From an uncultured Oscillospiraceae bacterium (GTDB taxonomy: Bacteria; Bacillota; Clostridia; Oscillospirales; Oscillospiraceae): 64,000 nucleotides of DNA. Shown here one piece after another: positions 1-8,202 of the stretch. Every line of letters begins with the position of its first letter. The stretch's first letter is position 1. Both the position numbers and the translations under genes were made by a program. Under the pieces are notes generated by a model. The model was not told where the DNA came from and did not search any database. It worked only from the letters and a program-made list of their open reading frames with translations. The DNA lies in NCBI GenBank assembly GCA_910577525.1, contig CAJTLI010000004.1, forward strand, positions 40,320 through 104,319, written 5' to 3'.

Positions 1-1
1 G

Positions 2-364
2 GGCGTCTGGTATCAGGACGCGTACCGCGGCCGGCAGTACGAGTCCACCGTGTGCGGCATCGCCGCCGAGGATATGACGGCCCGGGAGATGCTGGTGCGC
101 TACATGTCGGACAACCGGAAAAACTTCATCGGCTTCCAGGACGCGGAGTACGACCAGGTGATGGCCCAGGCCATGGCCTCCACCGACGACGGGGAGCAGA
201 CCCGACTGTACAAACGGGCGGAGGAGATCCTCAATGAGCGGGCGGCCAGCCTGTGGATTCAGGACGCCTGCGACCTGGTGGTGATGAATCCGGCGCTGGA
301 GGGCTTCACCTTCTACAAGACCTACGTGCTGGATATGTCTACGATTGGATACAGCCATTCATAA
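2..364 (+). CDS. ABC transporter substrate-binding protein, C-terminal part
   Basis: The frame is open from the window edge to a stop at 362-364, so only about the last 120 residues are present. The text (YQDAYRGRQYES, later DYDQVMAQAM-type and YKRAEEILNERAASLWIQD motifs) is typical of the C-terminal lobe of family 5 solute-binding proteins, which capture oligopeptides, dipeptides or nickel complexes outside the membrane. It is followed in the same direction by two permeases and two ATPases, the standard order of such operons. Substrate cannot be decided from this fragment. An ATG/GTG inside the fragment is not the true start. Confidence 0.8.
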   Translation, partial: GVWYQDAYRGRQYESTVCGIAAEDMTAREMLVRYMSDNRKNFIGFQDAEYDQVMAQAMASTDDGEQTRLYKRAEEILNERAASLWIQDACDLVVMNPALEGFTFYKTYVLDMSTIGYSHS

Positions 365-425
365 CAGCATGGGGCGGGGTCGTCCGGGGGACGGCCCCGC
401 CTCTTTTCAAAAGGAGGTTTTCCCG

Positions 426-1367
426 GTGGGAAAAGCCTTGCTGAAGCGGGTTTTGCTGCTCATCGGCACCATGCTGCTGGTGAGCGCCCTGGCCTTTGTG
501 GCCTTTTCCGTCATCCCCAGCGACCCCACTGCCTCTATCCTGGGGGCGGAGGCCACCGATGAGCAGATCGCCACCCTCCGGGCCCAGCTGGGGCTTGACC
601 TGCCCGTCTGGCAGCGGTACTGGAACTGGCTGACCGCCTTTGTCACCGGCGACTTCGGCCAATCCTACAAGTATGATAAGCCGGTGGCGGAGCTGCTGGC
701 AGACAAAACCGGCGTCACCATGGTGCTGGCGGCGGTGTCCTTTGTCCTCATCGCGGCCATCTCCCTGCCTCTGGGGCTCATCGCCGCCCGGCGGCAGGGC
801 GGGCTGGTGGACCGTGCGGTGACGGTGCTCACCCAGATCACCATGTCCGTCCCCAACTTTGTGCTGGGCATCGGCATCCTGTACCTGTTCGCCCTGATCC
901 TGCACTGGTTTGCGCCGGAATACGTCCCCCTGTCCCAGGGGCTTGGGGCCCACCTGCGGTATATGGTCTTCCCCGCCCTGGCCATCGCCCTGCCCAAAAG
1001 CGCCATGACGGTGAAGCTCCTGCGGGGCTCCATTCTGGGGGAGCTGGACCAGGACTACGTCCGCACCGCCTACAGCAAGGGGAACAGCCAGGGCTCGGCC
1101 CTGCGGCGGCACGTGCTGCGCAATGCCATGATCCCGGTTGTTACCTTCCTGGCCATGGCCATCGGCGACATCATGGCCGGCTCCATCGTGGTGGAGCAGG
1201 TGTTCAGCATCCCCGGCCTGGGGCGCATCCTCATCGCGTCCATCAACAACCGGGACTACCCGGTGGTCCAGGCCATCGTGGTGATGCTGGCCTTGATCGT
1301 GGTGGGCTGCAACTTTCTGGCCGATCTGCTCTACCGGGTGATGGACCCGCGGATTGAGAGGACATAG
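426..1367 (+). CDS. ABC transporter permease, DppB/NikB type
   Basis: This 313-residue inner-membrane permease has an N-terminal transmembrane helix, a periplasmic-type loop with the usual DPTASILGAEAT stretch, and five further hydrophobic segments. The C-terminal cytoplasmic EAA-like loop (VEQVFSIPGLGRILI) contacts the ATPase. It forms one half of the channel of a peptide/nickel importer. I chose the GTG at 426 because AAAGGAGG lies directly upstream (410-418) and homologues begin KRVLLLIGTMLL; the longer frame from 345 lacks support. It lies 61 bp after the binding-protein gene and 2 bp before the next permease, so it is clearly in the operon. Confidence 0.88.
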   Translation: MGKALLKRVLLLIGTMLLVSALAFVAFSVIPSDPTASILGAEATDEQIATLRAQLGLDLPVWQRYWNWLTAFVTGDFGQSYKYDKPVAELLADKTGVTMVLAAVSFVLIAAISLPLGLIAARRQGGLVDRAVTVLTQITMSVPNFVLGIGILYLFALILHWFAPEYVPLSQGLGAHLRYMVFPALAIALPKSAMTVKLLRGSILGELDQDYVRTAYSKGNSQGSALRRHVLRNAMIPVVTFLAMAIGDIMAGSIVVEQVFSIPGLGRILIASINNRDYPVVQAIVVMLALIVVGCNFLADLLYRVMDPRIERT

Positions 1368-1369
1368 CC

Positions 1370-2176
1370 ATGAGACAGAAAAACTGGTATCTCACCATCG
1401 GGCTGGTTCTGACGGCCTGTATGCTGGCCTTTACCGCCCTGGGCCTCTTCTGGACGCCTTACGCCCCCTCCGCCATGAGCGCCCCGGACCGGGAGGCCCC
1501 CCCCTCCGCCGCCCACCTCTTCGGCTGCGACGCCTACGGGCGGGATGTCCTCTCCCGCACCCTGGAGGGGGCCGCCTCCACCCTGACCATCGCCCTGGCG
1601 GTGCTGGCAGTAGGGGCGGTGTTCGGGCTGATGATCGGGGCGCTGTGCGGCTACTATGGGGGGGCGGCGGACGCCCTTGTCATGCGCCTGTGCGACGCCG
1701 TCGCCGCCTTCCCCAGCGTGCTGCTGGCCATGGTGGTGCTGGCCGTCACCGGGCCGGGAAGGTACAACGTGATCGGGGCCCTGGGGGTGCTGTTCATCCC
1801 CAGCTTCGCCCGGCTGGTCCGGGGGGAGTTTCTCAAGTACCGGGACCGGGACTTTGTCCGCTCCGCCCGGCTCATGGGGGTGGGCGGTCTGCGCGTCATC
1901 TTCGTCCACATCCTGCCCAACACCTGGCCCACGCTGTTGTCGGGGCTGACCATCGGCTTCAACAACGCGGTGCTGTCCGAGGCGTCCATGAGCTACCTGG
2001 GCATCGGCGTGAGCCCCAGCGAGCCCAGCCTGGGCTATCTGCTCAGCGACGCCCAGAGCTATCTGTTCACCCTCCCCTGGTACACCGCCTTCCCGGCGGC
2101 GGTGGCCGTCCTGCTCATCCTGGGGGTGGGCATGGTGGGCGAGGGCCTCCGAACTCGAATGGGGGCGGCGTCATGA
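1370..2176 (+). CDS. ABC transporter permease, DppC/NikC type
   Basis: This 268-residue second permease subunit has an N-terminal helix, then a GCDAYGRDVLSRTLEGAAST segment that is the hallmark of DppC/OppC/NikC proteins, then a five-helix BPD_transp_1 core with the EAA loop (SEASMSYLGIGVSPSEPSLG). It would pair with the preceding permease. Its stop TGA (2174-2176) overlaps the ATG of the next gene in an ATGA arrangement, which indicates translational coupling. Slightly short for OppC (about 300 residues), closer to NikC-like proteins. Confidence 0.88.
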   Translation: MRQKNWYLTIGLVLTACMLAFTALGLFWTPYAPSAMSAPDREAPPSAAHLFGCDAYGRDVLSRTLEGAASTLTIALAVLAVGAVFGLMIGALCGYYGGAADALVMRLCDAVAAFPSVLLAMVVLAVTGPGRYNVIGALGVLFIPSFARLVRGEFLKYRDRDFVRSARLMGVGGLRVIFVHILPNTWPTLLSGLTIGFNNAVLSEASMSYLGIGVSPSEPSLGYLLSDAQSYLFTLPWYTAFPAAVAVLLILGVGMVGEGLRTRMGAAS

Positions 2177-2985
2177 TGCTGAACATCAAGGATCTGTCCG
2201 TGGTATTCACCGACCGGGGGGCCCCCTTCACCGCCGTGGACAGGTTTTCCCTGGAGATGGACCGGGGGGAGGTGGTGGGCGTGGTGGGCGAGTCCGGCTC
2301 GGGCAAGTCCATGACCGCCCACGCCCTCATGGGCCTCATCCGCCGGAGCCAGGTGGAGGTGACGGGCAGCGCCCTGTTCGAGGGCGCGGACCTGCTGGCC
2401 CTGTCCCGGGCGGAGCTGCGGCGCTATCAGGGCCGGGACCTGTCCATCATCTTTCAGGAGCCCATGACCAGCCTGAACCCCACCATGCGCATCGGCGCTC
2501 AGGTGGAGGAGTCCCTGCGCATTCACGAGAAAAAGCTGTCCGGGCCGGAGCGGAGGGCCCGCGCTCTGGAGGCCATGGCCCTGGCCGGACTGCCCGAACC
2601 GGAAGCGCTGTACCGCCAGTACCCCCACCAGCTGTCCGGGGGAATGCGGCAGCGGGTAATGATCGCCTCGGCGCTGGTGCTGCGGCCCCGTCTGCTCATT
2701 GCCGACGAGCCCACCACCGCCCTGGACGTGACCATTCAGGCCCAGATTCTGGAGACGCTGAAGGACATCAACCGCAGGGAGGGTACAGCCATCCTGTTCA
2801 TCTCCCACGACCTGGGGGTGGTCCGGGCGCTGTGCCGGCGTGTTGTGGTGATGCGGCAGGGAAAAATCGTGGAGTCCGGGCCGGTGGACCAGGTGTTTTA
2901 CCACCCGAAGGAGGACTATACCAAGCTGCTCATCTCCTCCCGGCCCACGCGCAGAAAGCTGAGAGGGGGCGGGTCAAATGGCTGA
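2173..2985 (+). CDS. ABC transporter ATP-binding protein, DppD/NikD type
   Basis: A 270-residue ATPase that powers the importer. Walker A GESGSGKS is at about residues 39-46, the Q-loop at IIFQEPMTSLNP, the signature at LSGGMRQR, Walker B at LLIADEPTTALD, and the switch histidine at LFISHDLGVV. The C-terminal extension is short and lacks the cysteine-rich tail of OppD, so it resembles NikD and short DppD proteins. The start is the first of two adjacent ATGs, overlapping the upstream stop. It overlaps the next ATPase gene by 8 bp. Confidence 0.9.
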   Translation: MMLNIKDLSVVFTDRGAPFTAVDRFSLEMDRGEVVGVVGESGSGKSMTAHALMGLIRRSQVEVTGSALFEGADLLALSRAELRRYQGRDLSIIFQEPMTSLNPTMRIGAQVEESLRIHEKKLSGPERRARALEAMALAGLPEPEALYRQYPHQLSGGMRQRVMIASALVLRPRLLIADEPTTALDVTIQAQILETLKDINRREGTAILFISHDLGVVRALCRRVVVMRQGKIVESGPVDQVFYHPKEDYTKLLISSRPTRRKLRGGGSNG

Positions 2986-3703
2986 TCCCATCGTACACAT
3001 CGGCCATCTCAGCAGCTGGTACGGACGGGGCCGGAACCGGAAGCAGGTTTTGCGGGACGTGTCCCTGGACCTGGCCCCCGGCGAGGCGCTGGGGGTGGTG
3101 GGGGAGTCCGGCTCGGGCAAGTCCACCCTGGCCAAGTGTGTGCTGGGACTGGTGACGGATATCACCGGCACGCTGGAGGTGAACAGCCCCAGGCCCCAGA
3201 TGGTGTTTCAGGACCCCTACGGCTCCCTGAACCCGGCCAAGACCGTGGGGTGGATTCTGGAGGAGCCCCTCCGGGCCACTGGGGTGAAAAACCGGCGGGA
3301 GCGCAAAAAGAGGGTGGCGGACTTTCTCCCCCTGGTGGGGCTGGAGGAGGAGCACCTGGGCCGGAAGCCGGCCCAGCTGTCCGGGGGCCAGCGGCAGCGG
3401 GTGGCCATCGCCGCCGCGCTGATTCAGGGCAGCAAGCTGATTGTGCTGGACGAGCCGGTGTCCGCCCTGGACGTGACCCTCCAGGCCCAGATCCTGGAGC
3501 TGCTGGCGGATCTGAAGGAGCGGCTGGGGCTGTCCTACCTGTTCATCTCCCACGACCTGGCGGTGGTGTACCAGCTTTGCGCACGGGTGGCGGTGATGAC
3601 GGGAGGCGAGATCGTGGAAGCGGGGGACGTGGACGAGATCTACGACCACCCAAAGCACCCCTACACGAAAAAATTGCTGGAGGCGTCCTTGGCGCTGGAT
3701 TAG
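2978..3703 (+). CDS. ABC transporter ATP-binding protein, DppF/NikE type
   Basis: This 241-residue second ATPase subunit has Walker A GESGSGKS (about 42-49), signature LSGGQRQR, Walker B LIVLDEPVSALD and the SHDLAVV switch. It would form a heterodimer with the preceding ATPase. At 241 residues it is short for an OppF/DppF (usually 300 or more) and has little C-terminal regulatory tail. Its stop codon TAG (3701-3703) is part of the TTAG target duplication of the adjacent foldback element, so the insertion sits exactly at the end of the gene. Before insertion the sequence would have read through the same TTAG, so the stop was preserved. Confidence 0.88.
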   Translation: MADPIVHIGHLSSWYGRGRNRKQVLRDVSLDLAPGEALGVVGESGSGKSTLAKCVLGLVTDITGTLEVNSPRPQMVFQDPYGSLNPAKTVGWILEEPLRATGVKNRRERKKRVADFLPLVGLEEEHLGRKPAQLSGGQRQRVAIAAALIQGSKLIVLDEPVSALDVTLQAQILELLADLKERLGLSYLFISHDLAVVYQLCARVAVMTGGEIVEAGDVDEIYDHPKHPYTKKLLEASLALD

Positions 3704-3864
3704 GGAAGGACTGATTCAATCGGCAAAAGCAGATTGCGAATAAATTTTGCGCCAGAATGCGGCGCGGTTTCGCAGGAATAATTGTGTTTATTTCAAGAAA
3801 TCGCAACAAAATTATGGTGCAAAATTTTCGCAAGATGCCGCAGACGCATTTAATCAGTGCTTCC
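3704..3864. repeat. Foldback element family 1, copy A
   Basis: A 161-bp element: two imperfectly complementary 68-bp arms around a 25-bp loop at 3772-3796. The ends are GGAAGGACTGATT at left and AATCAGTGCTTCC at right, which are inverted repeats. It is flanked by TTAG on both sides (3700-3703 and 3865-3868), a 4-bp target duplication. It differs at only three positions from the copy at 24652. Ends plus duplication indicate a nonautonomous DDE-type miniature transposon (MITE). It also places a long hairpin immediately after the ATPase stop. Confidence 0.85.
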
Positions 3865-3871
3865 TTAGATG

Positions 3872-3909
3872 AAAAGGTCCCGGGCCTGTGACAGGCCCGG
3901 GACCTTTTT
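3872..3909. terminator. Bidirectional intrinsic terminator
   Basis: A perfect GC-rich stem (AAAAGGTCCCGGGCCTGT paired with ACAGGCCCGGGACCTTTTT) with A/T tracts on both sides. It would end both the ABC operon (+) and the convergent kinase-like gene (-). Confidence 0.9.
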
Positions 3910-3925
3910 AAAATAAAACGCGGAT

Positions 3926-4558
3926 TCACAGGGCGCTGGGCCCCCGCTCCGGGTTGCGGGCCACGTCCAGGATGAGCTGGGCGCACCGCTCGATCCCCAC
4001 CAGGCTGGAGTCCAGGGACAGGTGGTAGTTCTGACTCATGCCCCACTCCCGGTCAGCGTAGTGCTTGTAATAGGCCCGGCGGCGCTTGTCCTTCTCCTCC
4101 AGCCGCTTTTCCGGCGTCACATCCGACTCGCCGTACAGCCGCACCACCCGGTCGGCCCGGAAGGAGATGGGGGCGTGGATGAACACGTTGAGCACGTCCT
4201 CCCGCTCCCGCAGGATGTAGTCGGCGCACCGGCCCACGATGACGCAGGGCCCCTTTTCCGCCAGGTCCAGGATGACCCGGCACTGGATCACCCACAGAAA
4301 ATCGGCGGTGGACAGGCCGTTCATGTGCTGCCGGACCCCGCCGCCCCCGGCGAAGGCGTAGGACAGCAGGCTCTGCCAGGGGGAGGCGTACTCCCCCTCC
4401 TGCTCGATGAACTTCTCGTCGAAGCCGGTCTCCACCGCCACCTGCTTCACCAGCTCCTTGTCATAGTAGGGCACGTTCAGCAGCCCGGCCACGCGATGGC
4501 CCACGGACCGGCCGCCGGAGCCGAACTCCCGGCTGATGGTGATGATCTGCTTGCTCAT
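3926..4558 (-). CDS. Cytidylate kinase-like family protein
   Basis: A 210-residue protein beginning KQIITISREFGSGGRSVG, a P-loop variant characteristic of the cytidylate-kinase-like family (Pfam family 13189), followed by the NVPYYDKELV helix typical of that group. A later CVIVGRCADYIL segment corresponds to the second strand of the P-loop fold, and an arginine-rich lid (EKRLEEKDKRRRAYY) follows. The true substrate of this family is not established; it is distinct from the essential CMP kinase Cmk. The start overlaps the stop of the upstream phosphopantetheinyl transferase by 4 bp, so the two are co-transcribed. Confidence 0.85.
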   Translation of the reverse strand: MSKQIITISREFGSGGRSVGHRVAGLLNVPYYDKELVKQVAVETGFDEKFIEQEGEYASPWQSLLSYAFAGGGGVRQHMNGLSTADFLWVIQCRVILDLAEKGPCVIVGRCADYILREREDVLNVFIHAPISFRADRVVRLYGESDVTPEKRLEEKDKRRRAYYKHYADREWGMSQNYHLSLDSSLVGIERCAQLILDVARNPERGPSAL

Positions 4559-5091
4559 AAGGGACCCTCCTTTTCTGCGGTCAAATCAAGTGTTCCGGCC
4601 TCCAGCCAGATGATGCCCGGAGGGGGCTCGTCAAAGCAGCACACCGCCGCCCGCCAGCCCTCCCCGGCGTAGCTCTTATACGGGCACGGAGGGGGCGTCT
4701 CCACCGCCTTGGGGGGATAGAGCGGAACGTCCTCCCGCTTGCACCAGCTCTCCTTCAGCGTCCAGATGCGGAAAAAATCCTCCCAGCTGCCGTCAAACCG
4801 GGCCAGCTCCCACGGGCTGAGCAGCCGCCGCGGCAGCTCGGCCCGCCGCGGGCGGACCAGCTCCACGTCCACGCCCACCGGGCCCCCGGACAGGGCGCAC
4901 AGGGCCGCCCCCCCGCTGTGGGACAGGGAAAACCACCGGTCCTGCCGCCCGGCAAACAGCGGCTTGCCCCGGGGGGAGCGCTCCACCGGGGGCAGCGCCT
5001 CCCAGCCCCAGTACCGCTTTGCCGCCAGCCTCAGCAGCGGCCAGGCCAGCCTCCTGCCATCTCCGCCCATGGCACCGTAAACGGCGGTCAT
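4555..5091 (-). CDS. 4'-phosphopantetheinyl transferase superfamily protein
   Basis: A 178-residue Sfp-like enzyme, expected to move the phosphopantetheine arm of CoA onto a carrier-protein serine. Visible motifs in order: RSPRGKPLF (motif 1 region), WFSLSHSGG, the Mg-binding VGVDVELVRPRR, and FFRIWTLKESWCK, which carries the second acidic Mg ligand and catalytic lysine. It is shorter than Sfp (about 224 residues). No NRPS or PKS lies in the window, so the client carrier is unknown. It begins a two-gene operon with its own strong promoter. Confidence 0.85.
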   Translation of the reverse strand: MTAVYGAMGGDGRRLAWPLLRLAAKRYWGWEALPPVERSPRGKPLFAGRQDRWFSLSHSGGAALCALSGGPVGVDVELVRPRRAELPRRLLSPWELARFDGSWEDFFRIWTLKESWCKREDVPLYPPKAVETPPPCPYKSYAGEGWRAAVCCFDEPPPGIIWLEAGTLDLTAEKEGPL

Positions 5092-5123
5092 CCCGCGCCC
5101 CTCCCTCGTCTATTTGGATATAT

Positions 5124-5152
5124 TATACAATGCTCCGCCAAAAATTGCAAGC
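5124..5152 (-). promoter_or_regulatory. Sigma-A promoter of the phosphopantetheinyl transferase operon
   Basis: On the minus strand, TTGCAA (5147-5152) and TATAAT (5124-5129) are separated by exactly 17 bp, 32 bp upstream of the start codon. Confidence 0.8.
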
Positions 5153-5168
5153 GCCAGATGGAAACGCC

Positions 5169-5196
5169 GCACCCGGGCGGACGTGCGCCCGGGCGC
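5169..5196. terminator. Hairpin downstream of the pdaB C-terminal fragment
   Basis: Inverted arms GCACCCGGGCG and CGCCCGGGCGC separated by 6 bases. There is no clear U-tract on the minus strand, so terminator function is tentative. Confidence 0.4.
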
Positions 5197-5208
5197 GGCT
5201 CCTCCTGA

Positions 5209-5801
5209 TTACGACCCGCCAGGGCACTGCCGTCCGGTGTGGTCGATGGTGTAGTCCTGCCCGCAGGTCCCCGGCAGGATGAGCTGGGAGATGGGCACAA
5301 AGGTATAGCCCTCCTGAAGCAGCGTCTCAATGATGCCGGGCAGCGCCTCCGGCGTGTGGAGGGCGGCGTTGTGGAACAGCACGATGGAGCCCGGCTGCAC
5401 CTTGGCCGTCACCCGCTTGGTGATGTCGGCGGCGGACAGGTCCTTCCAGTCCAGGCTGTCCACGTCCCATTGAATGGGCTCGATGCCCAGGGACCGCACC
5501 GCGTTGATCACATGGTCGTCGTACTCCCCGTAGGGGCAGCGGAACAGGGTGGGCTTCACCCCCGTCACCGCCGCGATCTTATCCCCGCAGGCGGTGAGGT
5601 CGTCGATGATCTCCTGAGAGGACAGGCTGTTGAAATGGGCGTGGGTGTTGGAGTGGCTCATGACCTCGTGGCCCGCCTCCGACAGCGCCTTCACCGATTC
5701 CGGATATTTGTCCACCCACTCCCCCACCACAAAAAAGGTGGCCTTCACATTGTACTTGCCCAGAATATCGATGAGCTGCTGGGTGTCCTCGTTGCCCCAG
5801 G
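5209..5801 (-). pseudogene. pdaB: PdaB-type polysaccharide deacetylase, C-terminal segment (interrupted gene)
   Basis: This carries about three quarters of a NodB-fold polysaccharide deacetylase but has no start of its own. It opens WGNEDTQQLIDILGKYNVKA and contains HSNTHAHF (metal-binding His pair), FRCPYGEYD (RxPY-type motif), DVDSLDW and VLFHN. The missing first 68 residues, ending SISFDAAWGN, lie on the same strand at 16024-16226, across the recombinase element. Joining the fragments at the shared CCCCAGG core gives a continuous 789-nt gene for 262 residues, close to the usual PdaB length. The PdaB family acts in spore formation. In the integrated state this fragment should not be translated. 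Confidence 0.9.
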
Positions 5802-5817
5802 GTGACGTTATTTTGCG
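5795..5817. other. attL of the recombinase element
   Basis: Core CCCCAGG (5795-5801) joined to the element arm GTGACGTTATTTTGCG (5802-5817). To the left is pdaB coding sequence (EDT codons on the minus strand). Confidence 0.8.
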
Positions 5818-5886
5818 GCGCCGTCCGCGCCAAGCGCCGAATACGTGGCGGAAGCGACCGAAAACGTTGCGGCTCCCCAAAGCAAA

Positions 5887-5915
5887 TTGACACGCAACCG
5901 AGTTTCCGCTATGAT
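5887..5915 (+). promoter_or_regulatory. Sigma-A promoter of the two-component system
   Basis: TTGACA (5887-5892), 17-bp spacer, TATGAT (5910-5915). Near consensus, just inside the left end of the element and 17 bp before the regulator start codon. Confidence 0.8.
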
Positions 5916-5931
5916 TGACGGGGGTGATTTT

Positions 5932-6651
5932 ATGCTTGAGATCGCCATTGTTGAGGATGAGGAAAAAGAAGCCCTGCGTCTGGGCGGTTTTCTGGACCGC
6001 TTTTCCAGGGAGACCGGAACCCAGCTGAACTGCAAGTGGACCGACAACGCCTCCGCGTTTTTGGAGCAGTACCAGTTTCAATACGACCTGATTTTTATGG
6101 ACATCCGAATGCCCGGCATGGACGGAATGGCCGCGGCGGAGCGGCTCCGGGAGATGGACAGCGCGGTGATGCTCATCTTCATCACCAGTCTGGCCCAGTA
6201 CGCGGTGCAGGGCTACGCCGTGGACGCCCTGGACTATATCCTCAAGCCCGTCAGCTACGCCGCCTTCGCGCTGAAAATGCAGCGGGCCGTAGAGCGCTAC
6301 GCCCAGAGGCGGGATCAGTGGCTGCTGCTGAACACCAATTCCGGCGCCATCCAGCTCCAGGAGTTCGAGCTGTGCTATGTGGAGATCTTCGATCACCACA
6401 TCCGGTATCATACCCTACAGGCCAACTACGACGCCTACGGGACCCTGAAGTCGGTGGAGCAGCGCCTGCCCTCCCGCAGCTTTTTCCGCTGCAACAACCA
6501 GTGCATCATCAACCTGCGCTACGTGTCCAAGCTGGAGGGCAGCACCGTGGTGGTGGACGGGCGGGAATTTCCCATCAGCCGAATGCGAAAAAAGGCGTTT
6601 TTGGCCCAGCTTCACCGCTACGCCAGCCCCGAGTGGGAGGACGGGCAATGA
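5932..6651 (+). CDS. LytTR-family response regulator
   Basis: A 239-residue AgrA/LytR-type regulator. An N-terminal receiver domain carries acidic EDEE near residue 9, the phospho-acceptor D57 in LIFMDIRMPGMDG, T/S at FITS and K in YILKPVS. A C-terminal LytTR DNA-binding domain follows (YVEIFDHHIRYHT, FFRCNNQCIINL, FPISRMRKKAF). The start at MLEIAIVED is preferred because GGGGGTG sits 6 bp upstream and the receiver begins there; the frame extends back to 5845 without support. It overlaps the kinase gene (ATGA). A two-repeat LytTR-like site lies upstream of the esterase gene, its likely target. Confidence 0.92.
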   Translation: MLEIAIVEDEEKEALRLGGFLDRFSRETGTQLNCKWTDNASAFLEQYQFQYDLIFMDIRMPGMDGMAAAERLREMDSAVMLIFITSLAQYAVQGYAVDALDYILKPVSYAAFALKMQRAVERYAQRRDQWLLLNTNSGAIQLQEFELCYVEIFDHHIRYHTLQANYDAYGTLKSVEQRLPSRSFFRCNNQCIINLRYVSKLEGSTVVVDGREFPISRMRKKAFLAQLHRYASPEWEDGQ

Positions 6652-7988
6652 TTACCCCGTGGGAGCTCTGGCTCATCGCCTGGTATGATTGTTTCATGCT
6701 GGTGTCGCTGCTGGCCTGCTGCGTGGTGGCGGGGCATGGGCTGGACCGCCGCCCACTGTTCTGGCTCCGGCTGGCCGGAGCCGCGCTGGCCCAGTGCCTC
6801 TGGGCCGGCGCGTGCACCTACCAGTGGGTGCTGGCCCAGCCCCCCGCGTGGACCCCTGCCGGCATCGTCATTTTCAAATACCTGGGCACCTTTCTGCTGA
6901 CCATCGGCTCCTTCCGGCTGTGCCTGCGCTGCGGGTGGCCGGCGGCGGTGTATGGCGGGACCACCGGCTACATCCTCCAGCACTGCGCGGAGCGGATCAC
7001 GGAGATTGTCCAGGGGGCGCTGGGCATCCCGCCCGGATGGGGGGAGAAGCTGCTGCTGGCGGCGTCCACGGCGCTGGTATGCCTGTGCTTCGTGCTGGTG
7101 CTCCGCAGCCGGTACAATATCTCGGAGTACGACCACTACAGCGGCAAAGAGGGCAACGCCATGCTGCTGACGGCGGCGGTGGCGGCAGGGGTGGCCATCG
7201 TGATGGAGCCGCTGATCCGCACGGAGCTGGGCCTGACCCTGGAGGATCAGGGGATGATCTACCTTAATATGATCTCCGTTCTGCTCTCCCTGCTGGTCAT
7301 GGTGGTCAGCATGTCCCAGATCCGCCAGGCAGAGTCGAAAAAGAAGGCCCAGATCGCCACCCAGCTGCTCTATGCCGAGCGCAGCCGGTACGCCCTGGAG
7401 AAGGAGACGGTGGAGGCCATCAACATCCGCTGCCACGACATCAAGCACCAGATCGCCGCCCTGGGGGACGTGGGGCGCAAGCAGGAGCTGCGGGAGATCG
7501 AGCGGCTGGTGAACATCTACGACTGCGGGCTGAAAACGGAGTGCGCGGCGCTGGACCTGGTGCTGGCCAGCAAGTCGCGGACGTGCCTGAGCAAACAGAT
7601 CGAGCTGACGTGCATGGCGGACGGACGGCGGCTGGCCTTTATGGAGGACGCCGATATCTACGCCCTGTTCGGCAACATTCTGGACAACGCCATCGAGGCG
7701 GCGGAGCAGCTGGACTGCCAGGAAAAGCGGCTCATCTCCCTGTCTGTGTGCGCCAAGGAACACTTTCTGCACATCAGTCAGGAGAACTACTACAGCGGCG
7801 AGCTGGTGATGGAGCGGGGCCTTCCCATGACCACAAAGAAAGACAAGCGTTTTCACGGCTTCGGAATGCAGAGCATCCGGATGCTGACGGAAAAATACGG
7901 GGGCGATCTGCGCCTGCGGGCCAGTGGAGGAATATACCGGTTATCCATCCTGTTTCCAATCGCGGAAGATATGGAAAAAAGAGGATAA
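6648..7988 (+). CDS. GHKL sensor histidine kinase (AgrC-like)
   Basis: A 446-residue membrane kinase. The first half contains about six hydrophobic segments and no recognisable extracellular domain, as in peptide-sensing AgrC/ComD kinases. A cytoplasmic coiled helix carries the H-box INIRCHDIKHQIAAL. The C-terminal ATPase domain has the N-box GNILDNAIEAAEQL and G-box HGFGMQSIRML. It is translationally coupled to the regulator. No AgrB/AgrD peptide-processing pair is present in the element, so the ligand is unknown; it may be a sugar-related or small molecule signal. Confidence 0.9.
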   Translation: MITPWELWLIAWYDCFMLVSLLACCVVAGHGLDRRPLFWLRLAGAALAQCLWAGACTYQWVLAQPPAWTPAGIVIFKYLGTFLLTIGSFRLCLRCGWPAAVYGGTTGYILQHCAERITEIVQGALGIPPGWGEKLLLAASTALVCLCFVLVLRSRYNISEYDHYSGKEGNAMLLTAAVAAGVAIVMEPLIRTELGLTLEDQGMIYLNMISVLLSLLVMVVSMSQIRQAESKKKAQIATQLLYAERSRYALEKETVEAINIRCHDIKHQIAALGDVGRKQELREIERLVNIYDCGLKTECAALDLVLASKSRTCLSKQIELTCMADGRRLAFMEDADIYALFGNILDNAIEAAEQLDCQEKRLISLSVCAKEHFLHISQENYYSGELVMERGLPMTTKKDKRFHGFGMQSIRMLTEKYGGDLRLRASGGIYRLSILFPIAEDMEKRG

Positions 7989-7995
7989 AATAACG

Positions 7996-8030
7996 AGGAG
8001 TGCCAGTTTTACTGGCGCTCCTCTGCTTTT
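7996..8030 (+). terminator. Intrinsic terminator after the kinase gene
   Basis: Stem AGGAGTGCCAG/CTGGCGCTCCT with a 5-base loop, followed by CTGCTTTT. It starts 8 bp after the kinase stop and separates the regulatory genes from the esterase gene. Confidence 0.85.
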
Positions 8031-8037
8031 AAACAGA

Positions 8038-8067
8038 AAAGTTGTGAAACCAACCAAAAAAGTTTTG
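8038..8067 (+). promoter_or_regulatory. Putative LytTR binding site (two direct repeats)
   Basis: AAAGTTGTG (8038-8046) and AAAGTTTTG (8059-8067) are direct repeats whose starts are 21 bp apart, two helical turns. This is the geometry of AgrA/LytTR sites (9-bp repeats with a 12-13 bp gap). Each matches the published LytTR consensus at eight of nine positions. The second repeat ends 5 bp before the -35 hexamer. Confidence 0.7.
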
Positions 8068-8072
8068 GTACA

Positions 8073-8101
8073 TTGAACCAGTTTTTGCCGCGCGGTACAA
8101 T
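8073..8101 (+). promoter_or_regulatory. Promoter of the esterase gene
   Basis: TTGAAC (8073-8078), 17-bp spacer, TACAAT (8096-8101). It is placed directly after the LytTR repeats, leaving a leader of about 95 nt before the start codon at 8203. Confidence 0.75.
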
Positions 8102-8202
8102 AGGCCCAACAGGTGGGCAGAGTCAAAGCTCCTCAGCTGCTCAGCCAAAAGGGGAGCTGGCGCGGCTGTCCGCACAATTAAAGGAGGAAGGATGGCACAC
8201 CT

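Noticed and set aside
5845..5931. A longer start for the LytTR regulator
   Set aside because: It would begin upstream of the consensus promoter that drives the gene and adds no family sequence; ATG 5932 fits the receiver domain and ribosome site.
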